From Trochalopteron elliotii (taxonomy: Eukaryota > Chordata > Aves > Passeriformes > Leiothrichidae): a DNA stretch of 64,000 nucleotides. The position numbers were made by a program, and so were the translations under genes. Numbering within the stretch: position 1 is the first letter of the stretch; every line of letters starts with the position of its first letter. Shown one piece after another: positions 24,701 to 35,155 of the stretch. Under the pieces are notes generated by a model, which had not been told where the DNA came from, did no database searches, and saw only the letters and a list, made by a program, of their open reading frames with translations. The stretch covers positions 2,589,376-2,653,375 of the forward strand of contig JANPWX010000108.1 of NCBI GenBank assembly GCA_024734555.1. The letters run 5' to 3'.

Positions 24701-25999
24701 GGCTTTATCAGAAAAAAAATCTATTAATTTTGCATGCAGTAATACACATACATACATTAATTTAAACACAAAATACTGCTATCTTGGTAGATACAGCTGG
24801 TTTCAGATAAAACAAATCTGCCTTGCTGTCTCCAATGTGTGTATTGCACAGGTGATGTGGGGTTCCTTAGGGAATACAGAATATGAATTCATTCATCTCC
24901 CCAGGGCTGGAACTTTAGCAGATGATGTAATGTACATTACTTAATCAACAAGACTTTTGTGGTCTCTACATGGGTGAATATCAGAAGGGTCACCATGGCT
25001 AGACCTTGCATAAGCATGAACAGATCAAGCAACAGTAAGTCAGTAAAATCAGCTACAGAAGTGGGGCTTTTTGTTTTGTTTTGTTTTTTCCTTTTATTTC
25101 AAACATTCAAATTTTTTGGTGAAATTAGGGAGTACTGCAAGTTTCCTTATTGATGTATTATATTACTTGGACAATTTTCCTACAGCTATAGGCACAAACA
25201 TAATATTATGAAATGTTGTTGAATAATAACAGCCAACTTACTGCACAGTTAACCTGTCAAAGTCATTCTTTTACCATTGTATTTTATTAAACAATTAGAA
25301 AATTGATCACAAAAAGAATAGTACAGCATAGTACTGATAATTAGCACTTTGTGACAAACCAAAGTGTTTAAGATGTTTGTTTCTTGTGAAGCATTTTTTC
25401 TGATTTACTTGTGGAGTTAGAAAGCGCAGTAATGGTGCTTCAAAAATCTGTTTCATTCTTTCATTGAAGGATGAGGATTTAATTTTTAGAGGAGAGTACT
25501 GAGAGTTGAAAGGCCTGGATATTTGGGGAAATTTCTTCATCTCTCAGAGTCTTTATGCCACCCATTTCCTCTGTAATCTTTGGAAAGTGCCAACTACATG
25601 AAATTAAACACTGACAAAAATACTGTTCTTAAAAAAAATTCCTTATGTCTGATACTTACAGAGTTGATTCACCATTAGCTGGGGATTAAAAAAAACTGAA
25701 TGGCTTTCTGCTGCATGAGTTTTCTTCCAGACTTCCTCTTTCCCCTCACACATTTAACAAATGTTACAGTAGCAGGATTTGTAAGTTCATTAACAGAGGG
25801 CTTAATTGTGGCTTCGTTATAACTAGCGAGAGAAACTTCTGGAAAAGTTGGGCCAGCAGTAGCTTAGCATAACTTTGCAGTTTCTGTATTAAGGCACACA
25901 AGTTACATGAGCTTAAATACTCAATTAAATGTTATCAGTATTATTAATGTTAAAACTGAAACCTGAGTCAATATCATCTCCATTTCATTCCAGATGGGA

Positions 26000-26240
26000 C
26001 CCTTAATCCTGAGATCCCTCCTAAAACAAGAAGAATGTCAGGTCTTAATTAACAATGTTACAAGTCTCCAAGATTTTATAAAATGCTTTGAAAATATCAG
26101 AAGTTTAATGCTAAATTAATGCTAACAGTCCTTATTACAATAATTATTAACTGTTTACAGTTGCAATCAGGTTGCTAAATGCCCTGCTCATTGCAAAGAG
26201 GCCGGAAAAAGTTCAATTTGTTGCATAATCAGCTATCTGC
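26000..26240. promoter_or_regulatory. Possible conserved regulatory block (speculative)
   Basis: This repeat-free stretch carries several homeodomain- and POU-type cores: CTTAATCCTGAGATCCC near 26002, TCTTAATTAACAATG near 26043, CAATAATTATTAACTG near 26138 and CATTGCAAAG near 26190. The density is suggestive of an enhancer, but AT-rich DNA yields such motifs by chance and there is no conservation evidence here. Confidence 0.15.
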
Positions 26241-26540
26241 TCTTCAGTACACAAGCTAAATATAGTAGAAGATGTCAGCTACTAAATATGTAAGACTTGA
26301 CGAAACAGCTCCTCTCTAACCTCAATTCTTCCAAACAAGTGTTATCAAATTCTGCAGAATTTCAACTTTATTTAAATATCAATATGGAAATAAACAGGCT
26401 CAAACCTGCGTAATTTAGATGAAAACCCTCTTTACATGAAGCAGGAATGACCAGAGCAATGCTGTCTTCCTTGAGGTTACAGGCACACAGCTGCCCATGC
26501 TTCTGTTGCAGCTTCCAGCTTTCCCAAGTGTTATGGTTGG

Positions 26541-26813
26541 ATGAGGTCCTTGACACTTATATCTGTCCTAGATGTCTTTTTTAGACACACAATTCATTTT
26601 AGAACAGATGAATTGGTGCTGCCACGATTGCTGTGGACAGTGGCAATGCCGGGATCCCTGGGGACAACTGAGCAACTGAGAAAACTTGGGTCAGAATCAT
26701 CCTCCATAAGCTTGGAGGAGCTTTGCAGAAGAGTCACAGTCTGGAACTATTTACAGCAGCAGGAGATACAAAATAGGATGAGAAGAGAAAGACAAGCTGT
26801 GGCTTCCTGCTGA
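26541..26813 (+). CDS. Weak candidate for a terminal coding exon or pseudogene; product unknown
   Basis: A 90-codon open frame ends at TGA 26811-26813. Its last 45 or so residues look unlike the chance frames nearby. A polar, helix-like segment (SLEELCRRVTVWNYLQQQEI) is followed by an Arg-rich tail, and local GC is higher than in the flanks. A potential splice acceptor lies inside the frame (pyrimidine-rich run ending AG at 26570-26571 or 26583-26584). AATAAA follows the stop almost at once (26816-26821), which is unusually close for a real 3' UTR. I do not recognise the protein, and no other exon could be linked to it. Chance remains the more likely explanation. Confidence 0.15.
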   Translation: MRSLTLISVLDVFFRHTIHFRTDELVLPRLLWTVAMPGSLGTTEQLRKLGSESSSISLEELCRRVTVWNYLQQQEIQNRMRRERQAVASC

Positions 26814-28849
26814 ACAATAAATAGTTTTGCATTTCCAAAACCAAAGGTGGGAGAAGCAGAAAGAGAACGCTCCATCTGGCTTGAAGCAGTTGGGAAAGCT
26901 GACAGGAAAGAAGGACTTTCTGTTACTTATCAGACTCTTGCTGAAAAATGCAAATGAAGGGTTTCTCCAGCAGTGACAAAAGCCAACAGCTTCTTAAGAA
27001 TCCGTGGGTTACATGTTAAGGAGGGGAGACCTGATATTCCCTCAGACCAATAAGAGCTTTTGTTTTGAATCAGTTTTATACAAAGTGAGAAAAACGAGAA
27101 AATTTTAGTCTAGTCCACAGAGTTGGCAGATGTGAATGGACTATTAATCTTTTGTTTATTTGTTTCCACAGGTTTGTATTTGCCTACTATGAATTCAGAT
27201 TCAGCATAGTATCCTCATTATTCTTGGAGAAGGACATTAAAGTGTCAGATGACACCTGCAAATGAAGGTGAATATTTTTGGAACTCCTTGTGTTTCTTTG
27301 CCCTTCATCTGATAGTGAGGAGGGTAATAGTGAATAACTCTAGTTGGGATGGGATTAATTTTGCCTAAATTCAGACACTCAAAATCTAGACATGTGCAGA
27401 AGGGTCCCTCAGGTAGTGGTAAAAGGTCTCAATCGCATTTCCTCTAGGATTTAGTTCAAGGCATAAATATTATCTGCATGTACCCAGATGCAAGAAACAA
27501 AGAGTAGGCTGTTTCCAGACCTTAAAGGTGATACTAAAAAGAGCTGTAACTTGAGGTAAAACTTAACTCCAAAGAAAGCAAACCTTGCCAAGAAATGTGG
27601 GTATGATTAACTGCAGTAACAGTGATCTAATGGACAATTATCAGACTCAAGTAAGGAAAATTATTAGGAAAGTGCAGTGCTCATACTAACCATTTTAAGA
27701 TTTTTATATAGGGTTATCACCTACAGGAGATGTACATAAGAAATTGTAGGCATAGCTGACAGTCCCTCCTACAGTTCAATTTTCCTGACACATTCCTTTA
27801 GAAGACTCTGTTTCCAGTCACTTAAAATTTTACCAAAGATTAACCAAAGTTCTGAACTAATTTTTTCCCCAGGCTGTGAATTTGTAGTTTTTTACAAGGT
27901 TTTATGTAAGAATGACCCTAGGGACAAGCTCTTTGTCTTTCTGCTATTAAAATTATATTTGTGAAGAATTTATTAATGCTCCTACACTGTAAAGAAGTAC
28001 CTTCAAGTTTATTGGCAGAGTGTTTTCTCTCCCATAAGGATCTATACAAATTTAAACATTTAGAAAATCACAAAATTTGCTTTGTTTGGTAGTAAGGCAA
28101 TTGAATTTTATCATTGCTGCGGCTGAAGATGTTACCTGTACAATGCACTGGATAGAGGGATCTACATGTTTCTCTGCATCCCACAAAATGAGTGTTGTGG
28201 CTTCACTTTAGAAAGAGATGGTGCATTGAGAATCCAAAACAAGCACTGTGATGCTTCTCTGGCTAGCACTCCAGACTTGTTTCAATACTATCTCACATTA
28301 ACTTTTATGAATCTGGCCCCAATAGCTGCATGTCATGGGCTGCAAAACTGTAACAGCTTTGAAATACCATAATCTGATTTTGTTAGACTGAGCACCAAAA
28401 TCAGTGGTGCTGATACCACTTTACCCCTGGATGTCTGTGCCTAAACAATAAAGGCCAGACTTCCCTCCAGCTTCAGGTGGCAGATTCATATCCAGCCATG
28501 TCTGGCCTTTACATTAAGGTAAGATCTGTCTGTGTTTCCTCTATTCCCTGCCCACAGAGTCATTTTCTGTAGAAGAAAAGGCAGGTTAGGAACCAGAGGA
28601 CACTCAGTAGTTTGGTGTGATGATCGGGAAGCAGAATTGGGAACTTCTCTGAAAATCATTATCTGCTTCATGTCCCTGCACACACAAATAGACTCTGAAA
28701 CCTCTTCCACTTTCTCTTCTCACCTCCCTTGAATTTGGCTCTACATGCTCAAGGTGTTTGTGGTGCTGCCCAGCTCTGTCATCTGGGAGAAGATGGCTGG
28801 GAAGGAGGTAGGCCAGAGAGAGTGGTCCTACCCATCCCTTAACTTGGTC

Positions 28850-29419
28850 TCTGCTTTTAAGCCTAGGGTTAACTGAATGTTATTTTTAACCCTTTTAAGC
28901 CCAGCGTTAACAAGACCTTATGCTCGTGACTGAACTGCACAAAGGGAAAGGCAGTGCTCCCTCTGGTATCACATAAAGCCTGGCCTTGCTGTGCTGACTT
29001 ATCTTCCTAGACTGACTTTCACCCTGCCTTGTTGCAGTGAACTGTCCTGGCCATCTGAACACTGGTCTGACCTGGGTGACTATTCCTGGACTTGCTCTGC
29101 TCCTCTATGAGTGCCGTGGGTCTCCACCAGGTGGGTCACAGTCCTGCCTCACTGCCACCTTTTGCCCCCAGCTCCCTGCCTGTGAGGGCAGCACCTGTCC
29201 TGCTTGTTCCCTGGCAAAGTTGTGGTCTGATGTACGTAAGCAGCATGTACCATTAGCACATAAACTCTCCCACCCACATTGAGATGGTTGGTTGGCAGCC
29301 ATAATGAACTTTAAACACAACCTAGATATAGAAAAAAAACCTAAACAAACATTCTCACAAGAGAAGGTAGTACCAAACATGCCAGATGTCCAAATATCCA
29401 GACAAGTATCCAATGAAAT
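28850..29419. other. Unclassified GC-richer segment, possibly repeat-derived
   Basis: The block between about 28850 and 29290 is richer in GC and CT than the surroundings and has LTR-like traits, such as an ACATAAAGCC TATA-like site near 28972. I could not find matching termini or a target duplication. Frames at 29037-29282 (plus) and 29105-29413 (minus) overlap each other and neither is recognisable. Confidence 0.3.
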
Positions 29420-29423
29420 CTAC

Positions 29424-30060
29424 TGTAATAGATGTGATTATAAATTCGTGCAATTAAAACATAGAAGGAAGTTATAGCAGATGATAGAATGTATATTTTC
29501 TATAACCCTGTGAGTATAAAAAGTAACCTTGATTCCCGGACTGGGACAGGCGTTCACCAAATACCAGGACATGCTTTGTATACAAACTAACATCTCGATT
29601 TACACCAGAAAGGAGGGTGGCTTGCCAGGATGTAGCTCCTTGAGCTGATCAGATCTTGGGCACCCGGACCATCAACCCACCATCAACACATCGATACCCA
29701 TTCCGAGGGTGGACCCTGCATTTGACGACATCATCATCCCAAAAGAGGATTCCTGGAAAGTCCTTTCAGACTTGGCCCAGAACCGGGAAATCTGTTCAGG
29801 GTTCATCATCAAGTGAAAGACTGAGCTTGAATTTGAAAAACACAATACCTCTGCTGCCGGGAGGCACAAAATACAGTATAAGAACTCGGACTCAAACCCC
29901 AGCAAATCGTGGAACAGTGCGAGATAGCAACCCTGCTGTTGGTCGGCTGTTTCACCCAACATTCAAATGTTGTTCCCTGTGGCTGTCCCAGATAGATTTA
30001 AAATGGAAAAATAAAACTTATTATTTTTCTGTCCGATTGGCTAGTTGATCATTTATAACA
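29424..30060 (+). mobile_element. ERV solo LTR with inverted termini and 4-bp target duplication
   Basis: The unit starts TGTAATAGATG and ends CATTTATAACA. The reverse complement of the end, TGTTATAAATG, matches the start at 9 of 11 positions. The flanking tetramer CTAC occurs at 29420-29423 and 30061-30064; four-base duplications are typical of gammaretrovirus-like (class I) integrations. A TATA box TATAAAAAG lies at 29515-29523, and AATAAA at 30010-30015 is about 45 bases before the end. CpG sites are frequent through 29540-29945, in contrast to the flanks. No gag, pol or env adjoins it. The 130-codon frame at 29656-30048 is contained in the LTR and shows no viral protein motif. Confidence 0.8.
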
Positions 30061-30152
30061 CTACCATTGGTCTTGCAGTTCATTGTTGTTTCTCCCAGAA
30101 GTGTGGAGTTTGGGAAAGTCAAGAGGGATTGAGGCTCTTTCCACACAAGAGC

Positions 30153-31381
30153 TGAATAATGAAAGTACTCTGATGAAACTGGGCACCTTGCAGGGGATCT
30201 TCAGATATCTGAAACTAAAGTTAGAGATCATTTAAACCTTATGGACACAGAGAGACCATAGGTTTTATAAGTGAAGCAAGCCGAAAGAAAAATATAGGAA
30301 CATAGAAGCAGTTTTGTCAACCAGTACATACCTTTTAAAGTTAATATGGAAAAAGCATTAATTCTAAGGACTTAAACAGCACAGTTGCCTGTCTCAAACA
30401 CTGTTAAGGCCACAGAAGGAGTTTGCCATGAGATAAGCAGAGAATGGAGTGACAGGATGGCGTAGCTCCAGGCCTGGTGGAGGTGAGATCTGGTTAGCTC
30501 ATCCTGGTTAACACACTCGGACAAAAAATCCCACTGTGGCAAAGTATGTAAACAAGCACTGGCTCATATACAGATATCACTGGTCAAATAAAGACCACCC
30601 CAAGTTATGGGACAGATAGATGACACCTGCAACCACCAATAACCACCAAACCCCCCAGAATATGCTTCTGTGGATACCTGGAACTCAGACTGTAAATTAA
30701 GCCACAGCAAGGACTTGAAATAAGAAAAAATGTGGTACTATTGTCCAGGTATTGACTCAGACTTATGGGAAGCTTGGGGAGAAGAATCTGTCACTGATAA
30801 TGGACACAAAGATTTCAGAATTTATGGGCCACAAGGAAAGCCAAATCAGGAACTGTGCTAAAATCAGTTCTTATGGGTAAAAGGTAATTCTGTGGGAGAT
30901 TGTGACCAGTGACTCACAGCCCTCAACCCAAGAAACAACCCAAAAGAAGAGAAAGACTGTGTGGACTAATTAGCATTAGAATGGGAGAATTAGCATTAGA
31001 AGTGAGGGAATCATTTAACAAGTAGAATAAAAGAACTATGCGCTCAATGAGCATTAGTTCCTCTGTTTGTTAAATCGTATAAATAGTGAAAAATTTTGAG
31101 TGACATTGGGTGGCCCAGCATCAAGAAGCTCAGGGCAAAAAAGAACCGGTGGGATGCCACTGGATCCATGGGTGGTGACTTTTTTCCTTATTCTCCTTCT
31201 TCTCCTCCTTCTCCTTCTTCCTCGTTTTCTTCTTCTCTCTCTCTCATCCCCCTCCATCCCCTCTTTGATTTCCCTCTATCCCTCTACCTCTCATTTATTG
31301 TTAAATAAGACCTGTCCTACTGATTTCAACATACGGTCTCATTTGCACTTTAATTCGGGCAGAGGCATCTTTCACTATTCA
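30153..31381 (+). mobile_element. Probable ERV LTR, plus strand, long and with uncertain ends
   Basis: A TATA box TATAAATAG at 31078-31086 is followed by a long pyrimidine-rich tract (about 31183-31290). Next come an AATAAG-type signal near 31304 and a U5-like end with CpG (31333-31361). Termini are proposed from a 12/13 inverted match: TGAATAATGAAAG at 30153 and CTTTCACTATTCA ending at 31381. The TGAAAG/CTTTCA core is characteristic of gammaretrovirus-like LTR ends. An alternative start and end pair (TGTTAA at 30402, TTAACA ending 31391) is weaker. No target duplication is seen for either. At about 1.2 kb it would be a long LTR, so the 5' third may be something else. The Arg-rich frame 31054-31257 (minus) is the pyrimidine tract read in antisense. 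Confidence 0.6.
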
Positions 31382-34300
31382 GATTTTAACAATGCTGTCT
31401 GCCTTGTTTGCACATAGACATTACCAGGACACCCTGTGGGATCAGCGCAAAGCAGTAGCAGAGAATGATAATCATTCTGTTAGTGTGGTTACCCTCACAC
31501 GGCTTTGCAAATACGGCATAGCATACACGAAGAAAGACTTCTCAAATTTCCAAAATTCAGCTGACCAAATGTGCAACTGTATTCACTACTCAATGGAGAC
31601 ACATTAACCATTTGCCAGGAGCTACTGCCTGCAGGTATTGTTCGTACTAGCCCTAGATAGCCCTAGATGCTAGCACTAGTCTACTGAAGTGCAAGTGCAA
31701 ATAGTGAAGAAAAGAAGAGAAAAAAGAAGAAAAATTTGAGGATTTGACTAACAGCTTCAATGTCTAAATAAAATGGTTAGGAGATTGATTTTTTCCAGAT
31801 GAATGAATTTTACAAAATCAAAAAGTTAGCAAACACCATTAAGTTTATCACAGGTTTCAGCTCTTCATTGTGAGATGCATCTTGGAAAGTCCAAATTCTA
31901 TGTGCTTTCATCAGAGGGACCATTCACATGCTGAAATCAGACTGTGCCAATCTCTGCAATAAACTCTTCTGGCACGTGTATATTCCTGAGCCATGAACTG
32001 CACTTGAAAGTGCACTTGAACTTTGGCTGCCTGATAACCTCTGCACAATATAAAATATGAGAAAAGTAGAAATTTTATGGAGCTACTTATAAGCTTATCT
32101 CCTCCAGAAAGCCTCACTTTTAAAGTCAGTCAGTGGCAGAAGTCAATCCAAACCTGACAGTGACACTATTCTTGTAGAATAGTGTGTGCTAATGCATCTG
32201 GAGGCAAAGAGACAGTAATGTCAAACTCCAATATGTGCTAGCAAAAAGAAATCCAAACAAGAAAAGAAGCTGCTGGTAGTTTTCTTTTCACTTGAAGTTC
32301 TATTTATTTTGTTAAATCATTGAGTTACAACTAGAGAATCAGAGTAAGCTCTTGTTCTCTCTCGTCCAAGGCAAAGGGTAATCTTGAACATGCCTCAAAA
32401 GCTGACAGTTTGAAGAAAAACCAACCCACATCTCACTGAGCAGTGTTTAAAACCCACAGATCTATCACTATAGCAAAGTGCTCTGTCCCTTTCCTCACAT
32501 TAGCTGACACCTGACCATTGTTTAGAACTGTGGTACTCCACATCTAAGGCCAACACAGGGCTGTATGTTACTCTGCCATGCCTACTATGTCCCTAGTTCA
32601 ACTTCATCTCTCACCAACCCATTGAGTTTGTTTCTGGACCTTATCTCTATTTCCTGCATGGTACACCTTTTCTAACTGCAATCATATTTTCTTCTCTAAC
32701 ATTTTCTCTACCCAAGCTTTTCTTTTGCAGCCAGTCTTTTCAAATTTGGGATAAAAAATAATACCTCTAATACTGTTTCTCCCATTTGTTTCTTTCACCT
32801 AATCTAAATTGAGATAACAGTTCAACATTTTGAAGACAGCAGATTCCTACAAGTGTTGCCTGTTAGGTGGGGAAACAACCAATCCATGACCAGAAAAGAA
32901 GTTTGTTTCTTCAGTATCCAAGTGCCAGATTAGCCAGATTAACTTCTCATATAGGAGATCTGCTGACCATTTTAAAGGAGATTTTGACTCCTGCTGTTGT
33001 ATTTGAAAACTAAACAAGCCTGAGAAACTAAAAAGGCTTCAGCAGAAATGCAGAACAAGCAAATGTAAATATCTGTAGCAATCCTCTGTTGCTTCACTCT
33101 GCTGAAGTTTTAGGAAGAAGGAAGACATAAATTCAATATAGATGATAAATTGATAAAAAATAAGCAAGTATAAATACATTATAATTAGCTATACACCAGT
33201 TATATAGCTAAACATACAAAATTTTAAATATATTAGCTATAGCAATGCAATCCTATCCCTTAAATCTCCCAATTCAAGAGAGAAGATTTTTTTTTAAACT
33301 TCCATGGCTGTTTTACACTTGTCCCACTTTATGCTTGCACAGTGCCTCATGCAACAGAATTCTGCTCTGCCTGGACACTAAAATAAGAAATAAAATGATT
33401 ATGCATCCATAATTCCACAAAGAATAAAAATGGAGAGCAGTAATTTACAGTACTGCATTTATAATTTCCTCCTGTTTTACATCACTACTGGAAGTGAAAA
33501 AGGTGAGGTTGAAACAGCAACTCTGATGCTCAAAGAACAGCACTGCCATTCTTCATTCAGAGCTGTTATCAGAGACAGAAAGGGAGCAATTGAGTAAGAC
33601 AGTTTTCATCACATGCTGCTTCACCAAACAGACTTTTGACATAGTCATATTTTGTATTCCCCAAAATAGCACTTCAGCCTGCTTCAGTTTATGAACTTGT
33701 TTTTTTTAACTCCTTTGAATTTAATTAGGCTATTCATCAGTTTGGTAAATGCAAAGAACCTTTTAAAAGGAGAGCAGTGATTGATTTTTAAAGTGCTATA
33801 ATCACTCCATCTAGCTATAAAAAATACTTTCCAATATATTTCAAAGTATATTAATATTCACTTTTTAAAATACAACATCTTCTGTCCTTATTTTAATATA
33901 TAACTAAGAAGCTACCATATCCTTAGGTGAAGTTCTTTACCCAGCAAAGCTCCTGTATAAAGCTCCCATTAACTTCTATTCTTCATGCGAACCTTGCTGA
34001 AACAGGAGGAAATTTTGGGAGTAAAAAAAAATTTGTCCTACATAGAGTCTGGATCTGGGTCTGAATGGACTCACATGCAAACTAAAGGTATATGACCATA
34101 CCAGCATAAACTACCATTATCTGCACCCAAACAACAGTTTGAGAGGGGTCTCAAGCATTTGCGTGCATGATTGCACTGAGCAGTGTTGAAAAACTGCAGA
34201 AAAAGGGAAGCCCAGAACTGGCTAATTTGCCTGCAACCCTAAGGAATCTTGTGTAATTCAAGTCTCTCGTTTTGGAGACTCTTGTACCAAACTGCATCCG

Positions 34301-35020
34301 AAAAATACTTTATATACTGCAGCATTTGTAACTTAGTCCCAGGGATGGAATTCACCCCTGAAATATGTATATTCTAAATGTGTTCAGCCATAGATGGTGT
34401 CACAGACATGTCCCTGCTGCAGAAACAGAGGTTGTTGCCTGAAAGAGAAAAAGGTACTATTCAGACAATCAACGTGATGGTTTGCAACTTTCACGTTCTT
34501 GGCAAGGCCCAAACCCAACAGCTCAATCATCAGGAGCATTGCCTGTGTGATAAGGCTGACTGACCTCTGGGTGTATTGTCACCACCGCAAATCTGACTGC
34601 TGAGACCTCTGACAAACACAATGAGCACAGTTCTGTTGTGTGAAATGCCTGCAACTCTGCCTGGGGCTGGTCAGCTCTGAAGAGAGAACAAATACTTGCA
34701 CTCTCTAAAAGGCTGCTCCCTCTACAACCAGCAAATGCTGTCATGTAATGAAAGGAAAGGCAGTGGGACACATTCAGTCTTTCATTTCCGTACAACAAAT
34801 GCTTCACAACACTCCTGCATCCCTTCTCTCTACTGGCCTGAGTCATTTACTTCGCTCTCACTTCAGCTCTCTGTCCTCCTCATTTATCCCTCTGCACAGG
34901 ATCAGCTCTTTTCCATCTATCAGTGGAGTGCCATCCTGCACTTTCCCTATGTATTTTTCTCTTGCTTTGTCATTAATAGCATTTCTTCTCTATGTGTCCC
35001 TTCATATTACTTTGTTGCTG
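31382..35020. other. Unannotated AT-rich sequence
   Basis: No repeat or exon recognised. Short frames (for example 31911-32117 and 34523-34846, minus) lack domain features. Confidence 0.5.
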
Positions 35021-35155
35021 TACCTTACCTTACCTTACCTTACCTTACCTTACCTTACCTTACCTTACCTTACCTTACCTTACCTTACCTTACCTTACCT
35101 TACCTTACCTTACCTTACCTTTGCTTTTACCTTACCTTAACCTTGCTTTAACTTG
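35021..35155. repeat. Pentanucleotide microsatellite (TACCT)n
   Basis: Twenty uninterrupted copies of TACCT run from 35021 to 35120, followed by a degenerate extension to about 35155. The complement is (AGGTA)n. The 151-, 130- and 61-codon frames over this area are simply the array read in three phases (Leu-Thr-Leu-Pro-Tyr repeats) and are not genes. The long pure tract implies recent expansion and likely length variation between individuals. Confidence 0.97.

Larger units (their letters stand above)
18474..28849. other. About 10 kb of unannotated, mostly AT-rich sequence
   Basis: No recognised dispersed repeat. Items marked separately are a 30-bp duplication at 21732-21784, a possible regulatory block at 26000-26240 and a weak exon candidate at 26541-26813. 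A (TTTTG)n-like run lies at 25070-25086. The 110-codon minus-strand frame at 23601-23933 shows no known domain. Confidence 0.45.

Noticed and set aside
29656..30048. 130-codon frame
   Set aside because: It is entirely inside the LTR, spans the polyadenylation signal and shows no retroviral motif.
31054..31417. Arg-rich and Leu/Pro-rich frames resembling basic or membrane proteins
   Set aside because: They are the pyrimidine-rich LTR tract read on both strands.
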